Positions 22,571-34,807 of a stretch of 64,000 nucleotides of DNA are shown piece after piece. Every line of letters starts with the position of its first letter. The first letter of the stretch is position 1. Source of the stretch: Psococerastis gibbosa (Eukaryota > Arthropoda > Insecta > Psocodea > Psocidae); NCBI GenBank assembly GCA_963971405.1, contig OZ020488.1:5893261-5957260 (forward strand), in the 5' to 3' direction. The notes under the pieces are model-generated. The model was given only the letters and a program-made list of their open reading frames with translations, was not told the origin of the DNA and searched no databases. The position numbers and the translations under genes are program-made.

Positions 22571-22800
22571 CATGGTGCCCCCGAGTACTCGTAACGGTAC
22601 TTAGTTAAGTCATGCTTTCGCCTGTTACATTGCGTCAATGGCAAGCTTGTATCAGCTTGTTTCTGGCCGGTGTAGATTGGCATTGAGAACGTATTTACCA
22701 ATTTGCCACTGGCCAAATATTCATACGGAAGCAATATAAATAATGTCCAAAATCCCGAGGTTGTTGCCTTGGACAAGGGACCAATGGGCCACTATAAAAA
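22570..22800 (-). repeat. dispersed repeat 'CCATGGATTT' family, minus copy
   Basis: Contains GTCATGCTTTCGCCTGTTAC, GGCATTGAGAACGTATTTAC and AAGGGACCAATGGGCCACTA, the complement of the text at 21690 and 31150. Confidence 0.75.
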
Positions 22801-23369
22801 GGTCCTTCGGGACTTTATTAACCATAAGGTAAGTAAGACCGATAGCGGTGAAACAGGATAGGAAAATGTCAAAGGAAATGTGACAGAGTTTGCAGTTTGC
22901 AACATAAAAGAACCGGTCCGAGTTTGCTCCAACGTGCTTTCCTATTTATCAATTAGTAGATAAATAATATGACTAATTCCGTAGTGAATAATTTTCCTAT
23001 GGTTAAATTTCGGATCCCTGGACAACCTCTATCCCAAAGCATTGAATTCCTCGATGGCATATCCATATTCTAGAACGAGCAGACAGAAGCTTTCTTTATA
23101 CTACGTATAAATAGAAAAGCTAAAAGGAAATGACGGTAAATAAATAAAAATAAATAAATAAATAAATGTATTTATTTCCTTCATCCATACATAACAAAAC
23201 AAAACAAAATTATAGTACAGTAGTATATAGAGTATATAGAGTATACAGAGGAAGGTAGGGACCCTGTAGATGAATTGAAATGAATGAAAACAAATGATGG
23301 CAAGATAGCAGGCAAGACTGACTCCAGGCTAAGTTTTACGCACTTATGGGTTCCTGGCAATCGGAACAG

Positions 23370-23700
23370 CTTTATTGCTTTCCAATTTATACGTAGTATA
23401 AGAAAAGCTTTGTAATGGTCGAAATTTTCCGTTCCGAGATTTCAACGGAATTATACGTTTTGAGGTCCCAGGAACCCAAAAAACGAAATGTCTGTCTGTC
23501 TGTTTTTTGAAGAAATTATGGAAAATTCACGCTCGCACGCACTCACGCACGCATATATTAAGGTGGACCCCTCCCCCTTCGCGGGATCTGAAATTTAATC
23601 ATAGGGAAATTATTTACTATGAAATTACACATTATTTCTATCTACTAATTTATAAATTGGAAAGCATGCTCGAGTAAACTCGGACCGGTTCTTTTGACTT
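23370..23700 (+). mobile_element. dispersed element with inverted ends, 'GCTTTCCAATTTAT' family
   Basis: Left TTTATTGCTTTCCAATTTAT, right ATAAATTGGAAAGCATGCTC followed by GAGTAAACTCGGACCGGTTC. Same as 4120-4985. Contains (CTGT)n. Confidence 0.7.
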
Positions 23701-23957
23701 TATTCAGCTTATAGTGAGTGACAACCTCCAAGCTTAATCTCGGTCACAACGTTTTTGCTGCTTCCCTCCATTGTCAATGGATACCTGCTCAGTAATTCAA
23801 TATGAAGTGGGTTACAGACATATAGGTCTGTAGGGGGACGGAGTCTGAAATTAGTGGGAAAAACCTTGCGTGACCAAATAAGAGTAGTGCTAGCGGATCT
23901 AAAAACTCAAGGCTGAGAAACCCAAAACACTCTTACCCATTTTTTGTTATTGATTTA

Positions 23958-24475
23958 TTTAAGAGGAAGCTAACAGTGGACATTGGCCACCCCTGGAAGG
24001 CTGCATCGCCCCAAAATCATGGACGGATAAAATTTGGTAAATCAATCCATTTTAAGTTAACTTATTATATCGATACTCTATATTTATTTTTCCTATTTTG
24101 ACCCACAAATACCCCCCCCCCCCCCCACCCAAATAGGCTGGTCTGTATTTTTATTGTTTTTAAAGGAATGCTTAAGTTATAAAGAATTGGTCCATTCAAT
24201 TGGTGGAGGACTATTCAATGCACCATATAATTAGGTGTTTTTCATTTTTTTTCTCCAATTTTTCCATTAATTTGATAATTTGGTAAATTTCTGTCACCTA
24301 ATGCTTTTAATGGAAAACCTCTGCATCAAAGCTGTACTATGCCTCTGTTAATTGAGAAGACCAAATGGCTATAACTCCAGTATTAAATTAGAAAATATTT
24401 ATTAACCAACCTATTTTGGGGTGATCAAGGGGTGGCCAATTTCAAAGTTCAGCTTCCTCTTAAGTAATTATAAAC
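23958..24475. mobile_element. TIR element, family D ('AAGAGGAAGCTAA')
   Basis: Left TTTAAGAGGAAGCTAACAG with TTGGCCACCCCT, right AGGGGTGGCCAATTT with AGCTTCCTCTTAAG. The interior is weakly palindromic (GGTGGAGGACTATTCAATGC). Confidence 0.75.
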
Positions 24476-24669
24476 TCTACGGCTCGTAGGAAAAATAGCT
24501 CTTTGAAAAATACTGAATTTGAAAATAAACTTCTATGAACTATTGTCTATTTGTCTATAAAATATGATAATCTGACAGAAAGAAGCAGAAATATAACTTG
24601 ATCTCATTTTATAGATTAACGATAATGCACTAACCAAGTAGGCTACGGAAACTAGTCAGAATTTCCGTT

Positions 24670-24741
24670 AAAAGATGTCATATTTTTTTAGTTTTTGACA
24701 CCTGGGACACTTGTAAGGCTTTTCTCCCTTCGATTGCCTCT
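24670..24741 (-). pseudogene. short C2H2-type zinc-finger fragment
   Basis: On the minus strand RQSKGEKPYKCPRCQ carries the GEKPY linker and a CxxC pair but no following His pair. It abuts the family F element, so an insertion may have separated it from the rest. Too short for confidence. Confidence 0.35.
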
Positions 24742-25160
24742 TAGGCCCGGTACACACAGACGATTCGAAAGTCAGGAACAAATAAACTTCGATGGCAGGG
24801 TGCTTGTACTTGTGCGAGTCTCTACAGGAGACGTGTCGTAACTCAACACAGGTACTCACATATACAGGCGACTGAAGAGGGCAATCGGATACATCCATTA
24901 AATCGCTTTTATACGATTTACCTTTTTACAAAATGGGTAGGGGATTGATTGGTGAAAAAAAACTAACTTCCGAAGATGTTAGTTCCTGAGAAGCATCCTG
25001 TGTGTATCGAGGGGTACCCCCTTCACTTGCGTCGGCTTTACGCGAGTCTCTCTAGAAATTTTGTGGAGTTGACCCCGCGGTTTTTAACTACCAATTTACT
25101 ATAATGACAACTTTCACAGCGAGTCACCGGCGTTCAAAGCGTCCGCGTGTACCGGACCTA
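24742..25160. mobile_element. TIR element, family F
   Basis: TAGGCCCGGTACACACAGACG at the left and CGTCCGCGTGTACCGGACCTA at the right are inverted copies with two mismatches. Internal sequence has no complete ORF. Confidence 0.8.
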
Positions 25161-25164
25161 AATC

Positions 25165-25905
25165 ACTATAATAATTGCAAACATATGTGTAATAGGATAA
25201 TTGAGCGCGTAAGCACTAACAAGTCAACAAGCTAATTTTCCCGCGGCCCCAACAAAATTACCGCTAAAAGCCTATAGTTTGCCCAAGAATTAATTTACGC
25301 CTTGGGCAGCACCAAGGAAACGCCTTCGTATACCTCTTGTCCATCACAAGCAGGAGGGAGGGTCTGGTGACTCGGCGATTCTTCCACTTAACAAGAAGTG
25401 CCGCGGGCGGCCAAGTGTTCGCCTCAATTTAGTGCGCGGAAAATAGTCGGCGTCTCAAAAATAAATACGTGGTCCAAATCGTGATGAAATCGGGTCCAGA
25501 TGTTAATGAGGAACGGGGCGCTGCATGTTTAGCTTACCGGGAACGGGCTATCTCTCCCGAGAAATCGACGCTATTCAAATTATATACCATCCCGAACAAT
25601 TGTACGGCAACCTATAGTTAACTTATTTGTAAATATTGTGCCTGTCACCGGGGCCCGAGATTTAGTATTAAAAATACTTTCTTTGAGACGGCACTAGAGG
25701 CCGCCTCCATCTACAGTGTAGGTATGTATATGTAAATATTGTAAATTAAAAAACCTTTTGAGGTGAGAGATAGCGTTTGTATATTTGCATTCTTTTTAGG
25801 CTGAATACAAGGCGAGGTGCTTTGAACAGACTAATGGTTTAGCCATTTTGGGGGTAAATGGGCTTATTCTATACGGTACCACAGTCAGGTAACAGGTAAC
25901 ACCAC
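25165..25905. other. intergenic, no gene
   Basis: No recognisable coding or repeat features. Confidence 0.35.
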
Positions 25906-25913
25906 AGTCAGAG

Positions 25914-26080
25914 ACGGATCCAGCCCACTGGGGGGGCGGGGGGCGGGGGTAGTAGTTTGTCAAAATAGGAAAAACCTAATATGTAGGATCGATTAAATCA
26001 GAGCTAAATTAATTAATTTACAATAGATTTACCTTTTTTTTTTTGGGGGGGGGAGCTACCCCCTGCCCCCTGTATCCGTC
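25914..26080. mobile_element. G-tract MITE, family C
   Basis: GACGGATCCAGCCC at the left and CTGTATCCGTC at the right are inverted. Long G and C tracts adjoin both ends. Body shared with 26749-26922. Confidence 0.8.
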
Positions 26081-26144
26081 CATGACCATAGTCTAGTTAG
26101 TAGAGAAGTGTAGTGTAGTGTAGAAGAGTATGAAACGGAAGTTA

Positions 26145-26285
26145 GGACACGTAGAGTAGTGGTACAGACTCCGATTTTCATCCGAAAGGTTGATGGTTCG
26201 AATCCCACACTTGCCACAGGGCTTTATAGCCCTAGCTCAGCTAGGTTGGCTTAGTAGTAGAATAAGAAGTAAGTATTTATTTATT
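26145..26285 (+). mobile_element. tRNA-Glu-derived SINE
   Basis: GGACACGTAGAGTAGTGGTA (box A) and GGTTCGAATCCCACACTTG (box B), then GGGCTTTATAGCCCTAGCTC and (TTTA)n. Same family as 42083-42304. It is not a functional tRNA because the anticodon stem is imperfect and the body continues past the 3' end. Confidence 0.85.
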
Positions 26286-26289
26286 TATT

Positions 26290-26640
26290 TACTTAAGAGG
26301 AAATGCTACATAGATAATTGGCACCCCAACATTAAATACTAGTACTTTTCATTTTTTATTTAATTAACTCAGCAAGTTATTAACAATTTGGCTCATCTAA
26401 GTTGTGGAAGACTATTTCGTGCATCATATAATCGGGTATTTATACTTTTCGGTTTTGTAGTTCTCACAAAAATCCCAGAATACGCGAAATTTTAGTCCTG
26501 TCTGGTATTCATGAAAGAACTGAAGTACCAAAAATTTAATATTTCCTATTATATGATGCATGAAGTAGTCTTCTACAACTTCCATGAGCCAAATCTTTAA
26601 TGACTTGCTTTGTTAATTAAATAAAATAATTAATATAATA
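26290..26640. mobile_element. foldback MITE, family A-related, right end missing
   Basis: Arms GTTGTGGAAGACTATTTCGT and GAAGTAGTCTTCTACAACTT are inverted. Left end is CTTAAGAGGAAATGCTACAT with GGCACCCC; the matching right end is lost. Confidence 0.75.
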
Positions 26641-26748
26641 TAATATACTACTGCGTTGGCTTTCTTCAGTGCCTGCCTGTGAAGTTGCACGTATAGGTGT
26701 TTTCATCAGGTTGTCTTCGCCCTTGTATCTATTGCTGGTGTAATGCAA

Positions 26749-26922
26749 GGACGGATACAGGGGGGGGGGGTAGGGGGGGGTAGCAGCCCCCCCCCCAAAA
26801 TTTGGTAAATCTATTGTAAATTAAGTTATTACGCTCTAATTTAGTCGATCCTACATAAGTTTTTCCTATTTTCACCCTCAGCTACCCCCCGCCCCAAAAA
26901 AAAAATGGGCTTGAGCCGTCCC
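26749..26922. mobile_element. G-tract MITE, family C
   Basis: GGACGGATACAG...G run at the left and TTGAGCCGTCC at the right, with AATTTGGTAAATCTATTGTA and CGATCCTACATAAGTTTTTC also found at 25914-26080. Closely related copies. Confidence 0.8.
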
Positions 26923-26929
26923 TGGTGTA

Positions 26930-28020
26930 ATGTTTGTACATACTGCCTGCTGTTCGGCAGGCTATATGTGTGTGTACGATATGTGTGTGAGAGGGCTGTA
27001 AAAGAGGAAAAATGTTCCAACAGCCTTAAATCTATATATGTATGTAGCTATTTATAATTTTTGACGGTGCCGAGCACATGCAGTAACTTTTATTGTAACA
27101 CTGTACTGTGTGTGGTTAAAATGGCCTATTATAATTTCATTTCATTTCATTTCATCTATCCATTGGCGGCAATGAATAGTTGCCAACCAACTCAACTACG
27201 TTCAATCATCAGCCCTACAACCAGGAATTTTTGCAGTGAGGGGGGGGGCGGTCTTATATAGTAGTATGCAGAAATAGGTCGCACATCACGGGAGTCCAAC
27301 CCCCCGCCCGTCCATCATATGATATAAAATGCACTCAATAAATAAGTAACCCTTGAAAAATTGTCCAGAGGTTTTCGGAGGCTTAAATACCAAATTACCA
27401 AGTACCGACAGAAGAGCAGAAATTCGGGCCCTACTTTATTTCGAAGCGGGCAAATGAAATAAACTAATAATAAAGTAAACCTCACGACGTGATATAGTGT
27501 CTGTTATTCATAAGATGTACGTAGACAGTACATATTTGCATAGTTATAAGCTACGGCCGGAGGCGCTAGATAAACAACAGCCCAAATAATTTAGCCATTA
27601 GAAAGAGAAAAGTGCGGCTACTCCTTAAGTAGACTCGCCACCAGTAGCACCGAAATTGTGTTATTAGGTAGAGCCGCAGCCCTATATGTATTTATACTCT
27701 TTTGTTTGCAGTAGTCTAAGATTTACAGTGGCAATCACTATTATATGGGCTGCTTGGAGCAAGCCGCGCATAAAGGTACCGCTATGCAAGTAGGCAATAT
27801 GACGGTCTTTATAATGTAATGTACATATTTAGGCTAATAGTTGGTATAAAAAACAAAAGCCGGCAGCTTGGCAAAGGGATAAAAGGCAGATTAGATCATT
27901 GTATTGTAGTATGTACTCACCGCGCACAAAGGCTCACTTGCAGCAGGTAGTTTTTAGAAACTTCGAGACGAATAAAAGTTGAAAAACTTACCTGAAAAAA
28001 TAAATAAGAAATGTAATGAG
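26930..28020. other. intergenic, no gene
   Basis: Low-complexity and AT-rich sequence including (TTTCA)n near 27140. No gene recognised. Confidence 0.4.
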
Positions 28021-28024
28021 TTTA

Positions 28025-28389
28025 AGAGTGTACAGCCCGTAGGAAATTGGCAGCCCGAAATTTAATACTTTTTATTTTTTATTTAATTAACTAAGCATGC
28101 TGTTAAAGATTTTGGCTCATCAAAGTTGTAGAATACTACTTTTATGCATCATATTATAAGAAATTTTTAATTTTCGAAATTGTAGTTTTTTTAGAAACAT
28201 ACAAATATTTTACGTATTAGCGATTTTATAAAAAGAACTACAATTTCGAAAACTAAAAATACCTTATTATATGATGCATGAAGTAGTCTTCTACAACTTT
28301 GATGAGCCAAATCTTTAATAACATGCTTAGTTAATTAAATAAAAAGTATTAAATTTCGGGCTGCCACTTTCCTACGAGCTGTACACTCT
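28025..28389. mobile_element. foldback MITE, family A
   Basis: Inverted arms of about 170 bp from AGAGTGTACAGCCCGTAGGA to its complement, flanked by TA (part of TTAA) on both sides. About 90% self-complementary by eye. No coding capacity. Confidence 0.93.
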
Positions 28390-29975
28390 TAACACCTTAT
28401 ACAATTTACAGGGCAGAAAACAATTTGTTGTAAAAATGTTTTAAAACCCGAACCATTTCGCAGCTTTAATGTCAAAACTTTACCCGGGGAAGGGGGAGGA
28501 GAATAAGTTTTGTACCATTGACGAAATGTAATGTAAGCCAAGTACGGGTGTGAGTCTATGCTTTTGCCAACTGTAAGTTTAGTATATCCATAGTCTTGAA
28601 ACGTATTGAAGTGTCAAAACTGGATCCATTTCCGCTAAGCTTACATGAATTTATAAGGGAACGGCGATGTTGTGACAGTCATATGAACTATGGCCACTCG
28701 TATTGAATGTTAGGTATAGGTACCTATTTATTTTACGAGTACGTACATAGGTGCTATCAGTTTGACAAATCGATAAGATGCTATTTATTTTTTTTTCTCC
28801 TTTTCAATTTGACTGCTTGTTTCTCGGGTATTGTTTTACATTTTATGCACTGTAAGTGATGTCTTTTTTTAACTTTGTCTGTTGGCAACACTTTATTTAA
28901 GCTTATCTATTTATTTATTAAAATTTCCCACCTGGCTACCCCACCCCAATGGGTACCTTACCTTCATCGGTAGGGAAAGACGCGGCGGCCGGGCATTTTG
29001 CAGACTCCAATATCCAATATAGGGCCGTGGTCAAGAGAGACTCTACCAGTCCTCAGGCTTACACACTCATTGAGTTGTCATTGAGCCCCTACACCTCCAT
29101 ATGATTTGCTTGCGGAAGCAGGGGACCAATACAAGATCCGCCATATTTTGGCCTCACATTTTCGCGCCAAATGAAACTCAATAGTTATCTTATGGTACCT
29201 AACCCAAGATTTTTAAAACTAAAAAAAAATGTGTCTTTATTAAATATTTAGGCTGTCTAACTTCACTATTATGATAAATATGCTTTCCCAAAATAGCTGA
29301 AAATTATGTGGATTAAAAATAAACAATAGCATCAAATAAGTTCAATCATCCAAAACAGTAACTGTACTGTACCCTATGAAATTTCAAATGTAGCAAATGC
29401 AAAATTAAATTATAGGCAATAATAACAGGGCAACAAAAAGGCATTTTCTCTTAGTTTTTAAATAAAATACAGAATACCCCCGGCAGTGAGCCCAAAAATG
29501 GCGGAAGTCAAATGACCATGCGACACTAGCGCTAATGGTTCTTCTAGTGTATTATATGAGTTCTTTGGTTGTCATAGCACGTTTTTTTTTTTTAACTAGG
29601 CTATGCAGTAGCAGTAGAGCTATTTAAAAGGAAACTACAAGGCTTCGAAACGTGACGAAACAATAGAGACTTGGAATTGCAGCACAATACCTTCTTTCAC
29701 CCAAACAATTAACATACGTCCAAAAACACAGAACACCTAATCAACAAGCCACGAATGGTCGCACCTCTAACAGTTTCTCCAGTTCTATATTCCAGTCTAG
29801 ACGCCAAGCAGGAAAATAAATACTGTATTATGTATATATTATAAATATTACCCTCATTATCATCGATTATAGTCCAGTTGGGACAGAGACCTGGAGTATG
29901 AGACGCAAGCTCGAGGCTCCAAAGTAGAAACACAACATAAAATGTTTAATTTTTCACCCAACCATAATACGGGTA
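28390..29975. other. intergenic, no gene
   Basis: AT-rich sequence with poly(T) runs near 28787 and 29582. No gene or element end recognised. Confidence 0.4.
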
Positions 29976-29989
29976 CAGCCAATGGCCAT

Positions 29990-30332
29990 TTTTTTTTTTT
30001 TTTTTTAAATTGGGGTACAGGTGTTACCTGTGCACTTAAACGTATTGGCCTATTGTGCCCCCTACAACAAAGTATCTATACATCACTTCTACATCACTTT
30101 CTCGAGGCCTATATCCCTCAAGAGAGCCAGGATCTTGAGGGGATTCAGAAGTGGTAGGTCTTTTACATGTAACTGCAAGCTTCCCGAGCATGCTGCTCTT
30201 CTTCATCGCATCGCAGGTTTTCCGCACCTTCATTACAGAACCTGCAAGACTACAGTTGTCTCCCTAAGAGACTCCAGATATTTAACCCTAGGACCAAAGA
30301 CGCCAAGGCCTGTTCTTGGTTTAGCACTTCCT
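29990..30332 (-). mobile_element. 5'-truncated non-LTR insertion with 13-bp TSD and poly(A)
   Basis: AGCCAATGGCCAT occurs at 29977-29989 and 30333-30345, immediately bracketing the insert. The insert begins on the plus strand with a poly(T) of about 20, the reverse of a poly(A) tail. Minus-strand frames read LLNPLKILALLRDIGL, the R1/Jockey-like C-terminal pattern. This is a textbook target-primed insertion. Confidence 0.9.
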
Positions 30333-30344
30333 AGCCAATGGCCA

Positions 30345-31095
30345 TACCAAGTTGAATCCACCAGAACTGCAGCAAAATGAGTAGTGTGCACAGTGTTGGG
30401 CAGGGGAACATGATAATGAGCTTAGGCAGTAGGCTATGTACAGTAAGTGCGTGTCGAACCCGGGTCACCTCCGCCATTGAATATATTATAACAGTTATAT
30501 ATTCAGTTATATATTCAATGCCTCCGCATTAATCGTGTGACTTTACTATGAACTATTACTACTATTACTATGCACTTTCAAACTTATATACATTTTTCAA
30601 CAAAATAACAGGTCAAAACAAATATAAAATTAATAAGCAAATAACGTAATATTTAAATGTGAACGAAATAGGCATGCTATTAAAATAGTCACGCCCAGAC
30701 ACTAAAGAATGACAATAAAATGAACAAGAAAGTAATTTACAGCCTGTTACAGCAGAACATGAATAAAATCTACCTGTTAATTTATGTTCAGGTACAGGCC
30801 TGATAGCATTTCAATTGTGATTGGGTGTCGTAAATTGGCAAGTCATTAAACCTGAAACTTATAGCCAGAACCTAAAATGGCCGATAGACTGCTGAGTTTA
30901 TGACTATGCCCCTTCACAGGCATAGTGAAGGGGCAAGATTTACTCAAATTAGGTACTGCATATATAGACGAGTACCAGGGCTATAAGATTTGCTCGTAAA
31001 TTTTAACTCGCCAACTGTAATAAATAATGGCACCATCAAATTTAACTAGGTCTCAGCTGTGAGCTGACCCTCACAACTACTTATTGTCTATAGCC
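30345..31095. other. intergenic, no gene
   Basis: Contains a short palindrome near 30478-30520 (ATATATTATAACAGTTATAT region) and otherwise AT-rich sequence. No gene recognised. Confidence 0.4.
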
Positions 31096-31149
31096 CGCAA
31101 CCAGGGGGGGGGGGGGGGAACAGCCCCCTCAGAAATTTTTTTACCTTAC

Positions 31150-31410
31150 ACTAGATAGTATTGAACTTTCCAGACGTTCCATTATAGTGGCTCATAGGCC
31201 CCTTGTCTAATGCCAACGACCCCATGGATTTCCGACATTATTTGTATTGGCTCCGTATGCATTTTTGGCCATTAGCAAACTGGTATACGTTCTCGATGTC
31301 AGCCTGAACCCGCGATAATGGACAAGCTAAGACAAGTTTACCACTGACGCAATTAAACAGGCGAAAGCATGACTTAACTATGTACAGATACGAGTCAAGA
31401 CATTTAATCA
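31150..31410 (+). repeat. dispersed repeat 'CCATGGATTT' family, copy
   Basis: Matches 21690-21905 closely: AATGCCAACGACCCCATGGA, TACGTTCTCGATGTCA, GCGAAAGCATGACTTAA and AGATACGAGTC. A minus-strand copy is at 22570-22800. Confidence 0.8.
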
Positions 31411-32015
31411 AATCTGTATTTGACTAGCTTTTACGCGTATAAGTTGTCCCTAAAGTACTGCTCATGTCTGTATAGTGCCAAAATGCGTAATGTTGATGTG
31501 TAAACTTAACTGGTGCAATCTGTTGGTGGTGTGTGTGAGAGATCTGGTGATATGGTAATTCGTTTTGTGTGAAGGGAAATGGGCTAGGACGTTGTTTACA
31601 GGCAGCTGCTCACTGTTTTACAAACAAACGCCTCACTGACGTTGGCCAGCTTGTTTTACGTATACACACACCAACTTACAACTTTACACACGGCTCCTAA
31701 CACACTTTATCGTCGTTATCAAATTCTATGATTCGGACACTTGGGGACAGTGCCGTATACAGACAGGCAGCCATTACAATAAACCAGACATTTCCAACTA
31801 AAATTTTTCCCGTCAATTCAGTCGGTAGGTATAATAAAAAGGATCTCCCACTAATTCCAAAACCTAAATACTAGTTCTATGTCCTAGTCCCCTAAAGTAA
31901 AGGTATGCAGCAAAACTAGTAAACTGTACGACACCGGAAGACCCCTTCTTCTTCTATGTACAGGTAATCCTCATATAGGGAAGAGTACAATTTCTAGGCT
32001 CTGATACACCTAGAC
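31410..32015. other. intergenic, no gene
   Basis: Nothing recognisable apart from AT-rich sequence. Confidence 0.35.
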
Positions 32016-32025
32016 CAGGGGTCGG

Positions 32026-32632
32026 GAACACTTGGCTCCGGACTGATGTCCGCAGTCCGCACGGCTAAGACTAGATGCCTACTATTCCACAGAAAATAAG
32101 AAAAATATACTATAATAATATAAAAAATATACTTACTTTACTTAGTATAGTTAGTAGTAGTATGGTTAGACACAGTCCCAGGCCACGGTGTGGGCCCATA
32201 GGACAGTGGACTTCCTGATTATAGTGGATTCCGAACTACTTGGGAAACACAGTGAAGTCACACGATTAGTTCGCAGGTGACCAGGACAAGTCCTACCATG
32301 TTTCCCTACCGGCACTGTGCACACGACCAAGTTATCTGCATCTTTGAACCTGCTCTGGTCCGCTGGATTCAACTTGGTACGGCGGCCGGCTACATACTTT
32401 ACTTACTAGGCCCCAGTGAAATGAAATGAAAAATCGTCTTTATTTCATGCGAGCTTTAGCCCCGAAGGGCTACTCTTCCAGCTAACCCAGTAGTCCACAC
32501 GTAGGTTTAAAATGTTTACTCTGCTTCATTTCATTCCAATATACACTATACGTGTGGCTCTCAGAAGGTTTGTGCGTCGAGTGAACCGTGAAAATGGGCT
32601 CAATGTAAAAAAAAAAAGGTTCCCAACCCCTG
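32026..32632. mobile_element. hAT-type non-autonomous element with perfect 8-bp TSD
   Basis: Ends CAGGGGTCGGGAACA and GGTTCCCAACCCCTG are inverted, the hAT hallmark. ACCTAGAC flanks at 32018-32025 and 32633-32640 are identical. No transposase ORF inside. Confidence 0.93.
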
Positions 32633-32762
32633 ACCTAGACAGCCCAGAATTTGTAATTATTTCTAACAGTAATGTTGTCAGCCGCGGAAGCTTCTTCTTT
32701 ATATGCCTCTTCTAGCATGGCGCTCATCATGGCAAAGACGGGTCCACTACAAAAGGGAATCA

Positions 32763-33060
32763 TCTTCTTCCGGCTCTACAGCCCTTGGTGGGCTTTGGCC
32801 TGCTCGACAACACTCCTCCATTCTTCTCGGTTTTGCACAACGCTCCACCATCTGGAGACTCCCAACTCGCGAAGGTCATTCTCTAACTCGTCCTTCCAGC
32901 GGTTTCTTGGCCGTCCTGGCAGTCGTCTTCCCGTCATGCTTGCTTTGTACATTTTTCGTGGCAGGCGTTCTTCAGACATCCTTACAACGTGTCCCAGCCA
33001 CCTTAATCGTTGTGCTTTAATGAACCTTACTATGTCTTCTCCGTTGAGAGCGGCAAAAGG
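32763..33060 (-). pseudogene. RTE-like LINE ORF2 C-terminus
   Basis: Minus frame includes MTGRRLPGRPRNRWKDELEN, DLRELGVSRWWSVVQNREEW and RSVVEQAKAHQGL, nearly identical to 43806-43998; the text upstream (SEERLPRKMYKAS) is also open. The copies look recent. Fragments of the sister RTE family flank it at 32660-32760 and 33095-33185. Confidence 0.85.
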
Positions 33061-33293
33061 GAATCATGCTGTGGCCAAACCACCATCAGGAAGTTCTTCA
33101 TCAGCCGGGAGCTCTCAGTCCCTCTAACCTTCCTTGGATTGGAAGGCGATATTTTTCATTTCTAATGATATAGTTTCTCTTTCTTAACTTTCAGCGGAAA
33201 CTCGGCTTCTGTATTCATTCGCCTCAGGACCTCAGCATTAGGGGCACCGTCTCTCCTATAAATGCGCAGCATTCGTCTGTTATATACACATTA

Positions 33294-33689
33294 GGCGGGG
33301 CTTCCACCGACCGGCTAGGGCTAAATACAAAAACGGTGACGTGGTAGCAGACATTCAAGACTTAGGCGAGGTTTCCACCGACCTCGCATTGCAGAATGCA
33401 AATGACAATGACTGAAATGTTTGTTTTTCTTTTTATAGAAATCTATTAAAATGTTTGTAATTAACATATCCCATGACGCCATTTTTTAATTTTTAGTTTG
33501 TTTGTTTGTGATTTTACTCAATGATCATTGATCAATTTTAACAATGGCATAGAGTACAACAAACATTTCCGTCAATGTCATTTGCACTCTGCAATGCGAG
33601 GTCGGTGGAAACCCCGTCTAAGTCTTGAATGTCTGCTACCACGTCACCGTATTTGTATTTAGCCCTAGCCGGTCGGTGGAAACCGCGCC
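33294..33689. mobile_element. nested foldback, family B copy 2
   Basis: Outer arms GGCGGGGCTTCCACCGACCG ... complement; inner element 33365-33618, inserted between GACTTA and TAAGTC of the outer hairpin. Preceded by TTA and with the same internal order as copies 1 and 4. Confidence 0.92.
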
Positions 33690-34625
33690 TTTTCAAATGC
33701 ACTGATTCTGTTCTTCATAGCTTGGGTCAACTTTCATACCTCCATACCATATACAACGATTGGGAATCCATAACATTTCACCATTTTTAAGGTCCAACCG
33801 CAGATGTTGTTGTTGTTGATAGTAGCATGTAATGCTAACGATTGCCAATAATCCATCGATCACAGTAAAGTAGATTTAGTGGTAGCGCAAAAACCGTGCA
33901 ATTTAGGTATAACTATTCAGCATAGTTTTAACCAAAGCACTCCTGAAGGCAACTTGTCGATCCTCTTGATTTCAGCCGGGAGATTCCAGCTCCAAAGATC
34001 TATGAGATCTCTTTTAAAATTTTTAGGGCAAGCCTTCGCAGGTTCTGGGTGGCAGCCACCTTCGGAGGCAAAGTCGGTGGGAGCTCCATGGGCGTTACCC
34101 AGAGAGGGGCAATTTTTTTTTAGAAAACTAGGTTCAATTTAATAGTTTTATTGTACGTCTTATTTTCTTAATATTTTAGTACACAGAGCATTAAGTACTA
34201 GTGCATCCCCTATTTAGGTGTGTTTGCCTAAAGTCAGCATTATAGAAATGGCCCCCAAACCTTCCCGAGAGATAGCGACGTCCTTTCCCCCTTCTTTCCC
34301 TCTTTCTCAAGCAGGCCAAAATTTATCATTGACATAGAATAGAATTAAAATCTGGTCTTTATCTTCTTTCGTTCAGTTCAATAGACAATGTTTATCTTCT
34401 TGTATTACAGGCATTGATATACAATGATTACAGGCATTACAGCTCGGGGTGAGGTTTGCCTTCTCCCACCACCTCCCTCCAGACGTCACAATCCTCAAGA
34501 GCAAATCCGAGTACTCTCACAACGCGTTTTTGTTTTAAAGTCGAAATTATCAGAAATGCTCCTCTACATTTCGATACATGACGTCATGTGGTCTTCACTG
34601 ACACCAATTGGCCACAGCTAATGAA
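33690..34625. other. intergenic, no gene
   Basis: Mixed sequence with no recognisable gene. 33700-33760 contains a fragment of the RTE-like family (TTCTTCATAGCTTGGGTCAAC, minus). Confidence 0.4.
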
Positions 34626-34628
34626 CCA

Positions 34629-34807
34629 GGGACGGATCCTTGGGGGGCGGTAGGGGCGGTCGCCCCCCCCCCCCCGAGAAAAATAGCTTTATACTAGATA
34701 GAATGGACTTTTGAAGGAAATGAAGGGAAATTGTTAAGGGAAACGCGATATTTCTCAGGTCACCGCCCCCCCCCCCCCCGCCCGAAAACTTTTTCTGAAA
34801 CCGTCCT
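34629..34807. mobile_element. G-tract MITE, family C
   Basis: Left GGGACGGATCCTTGGGGGGC, right end GAAACCGTCC, with C runs of 12-13 on both sides of a short AT body. Confidence 0.7.

Noticed and set aside
26145..26230. A tRNA gene at the box B motif
   Set aside because: The head continues into a repeated body found at two more sites with an AT-rich tail and lacks a clean 3' acceptor pairing, so it is a SINE and not a tRNA gene.
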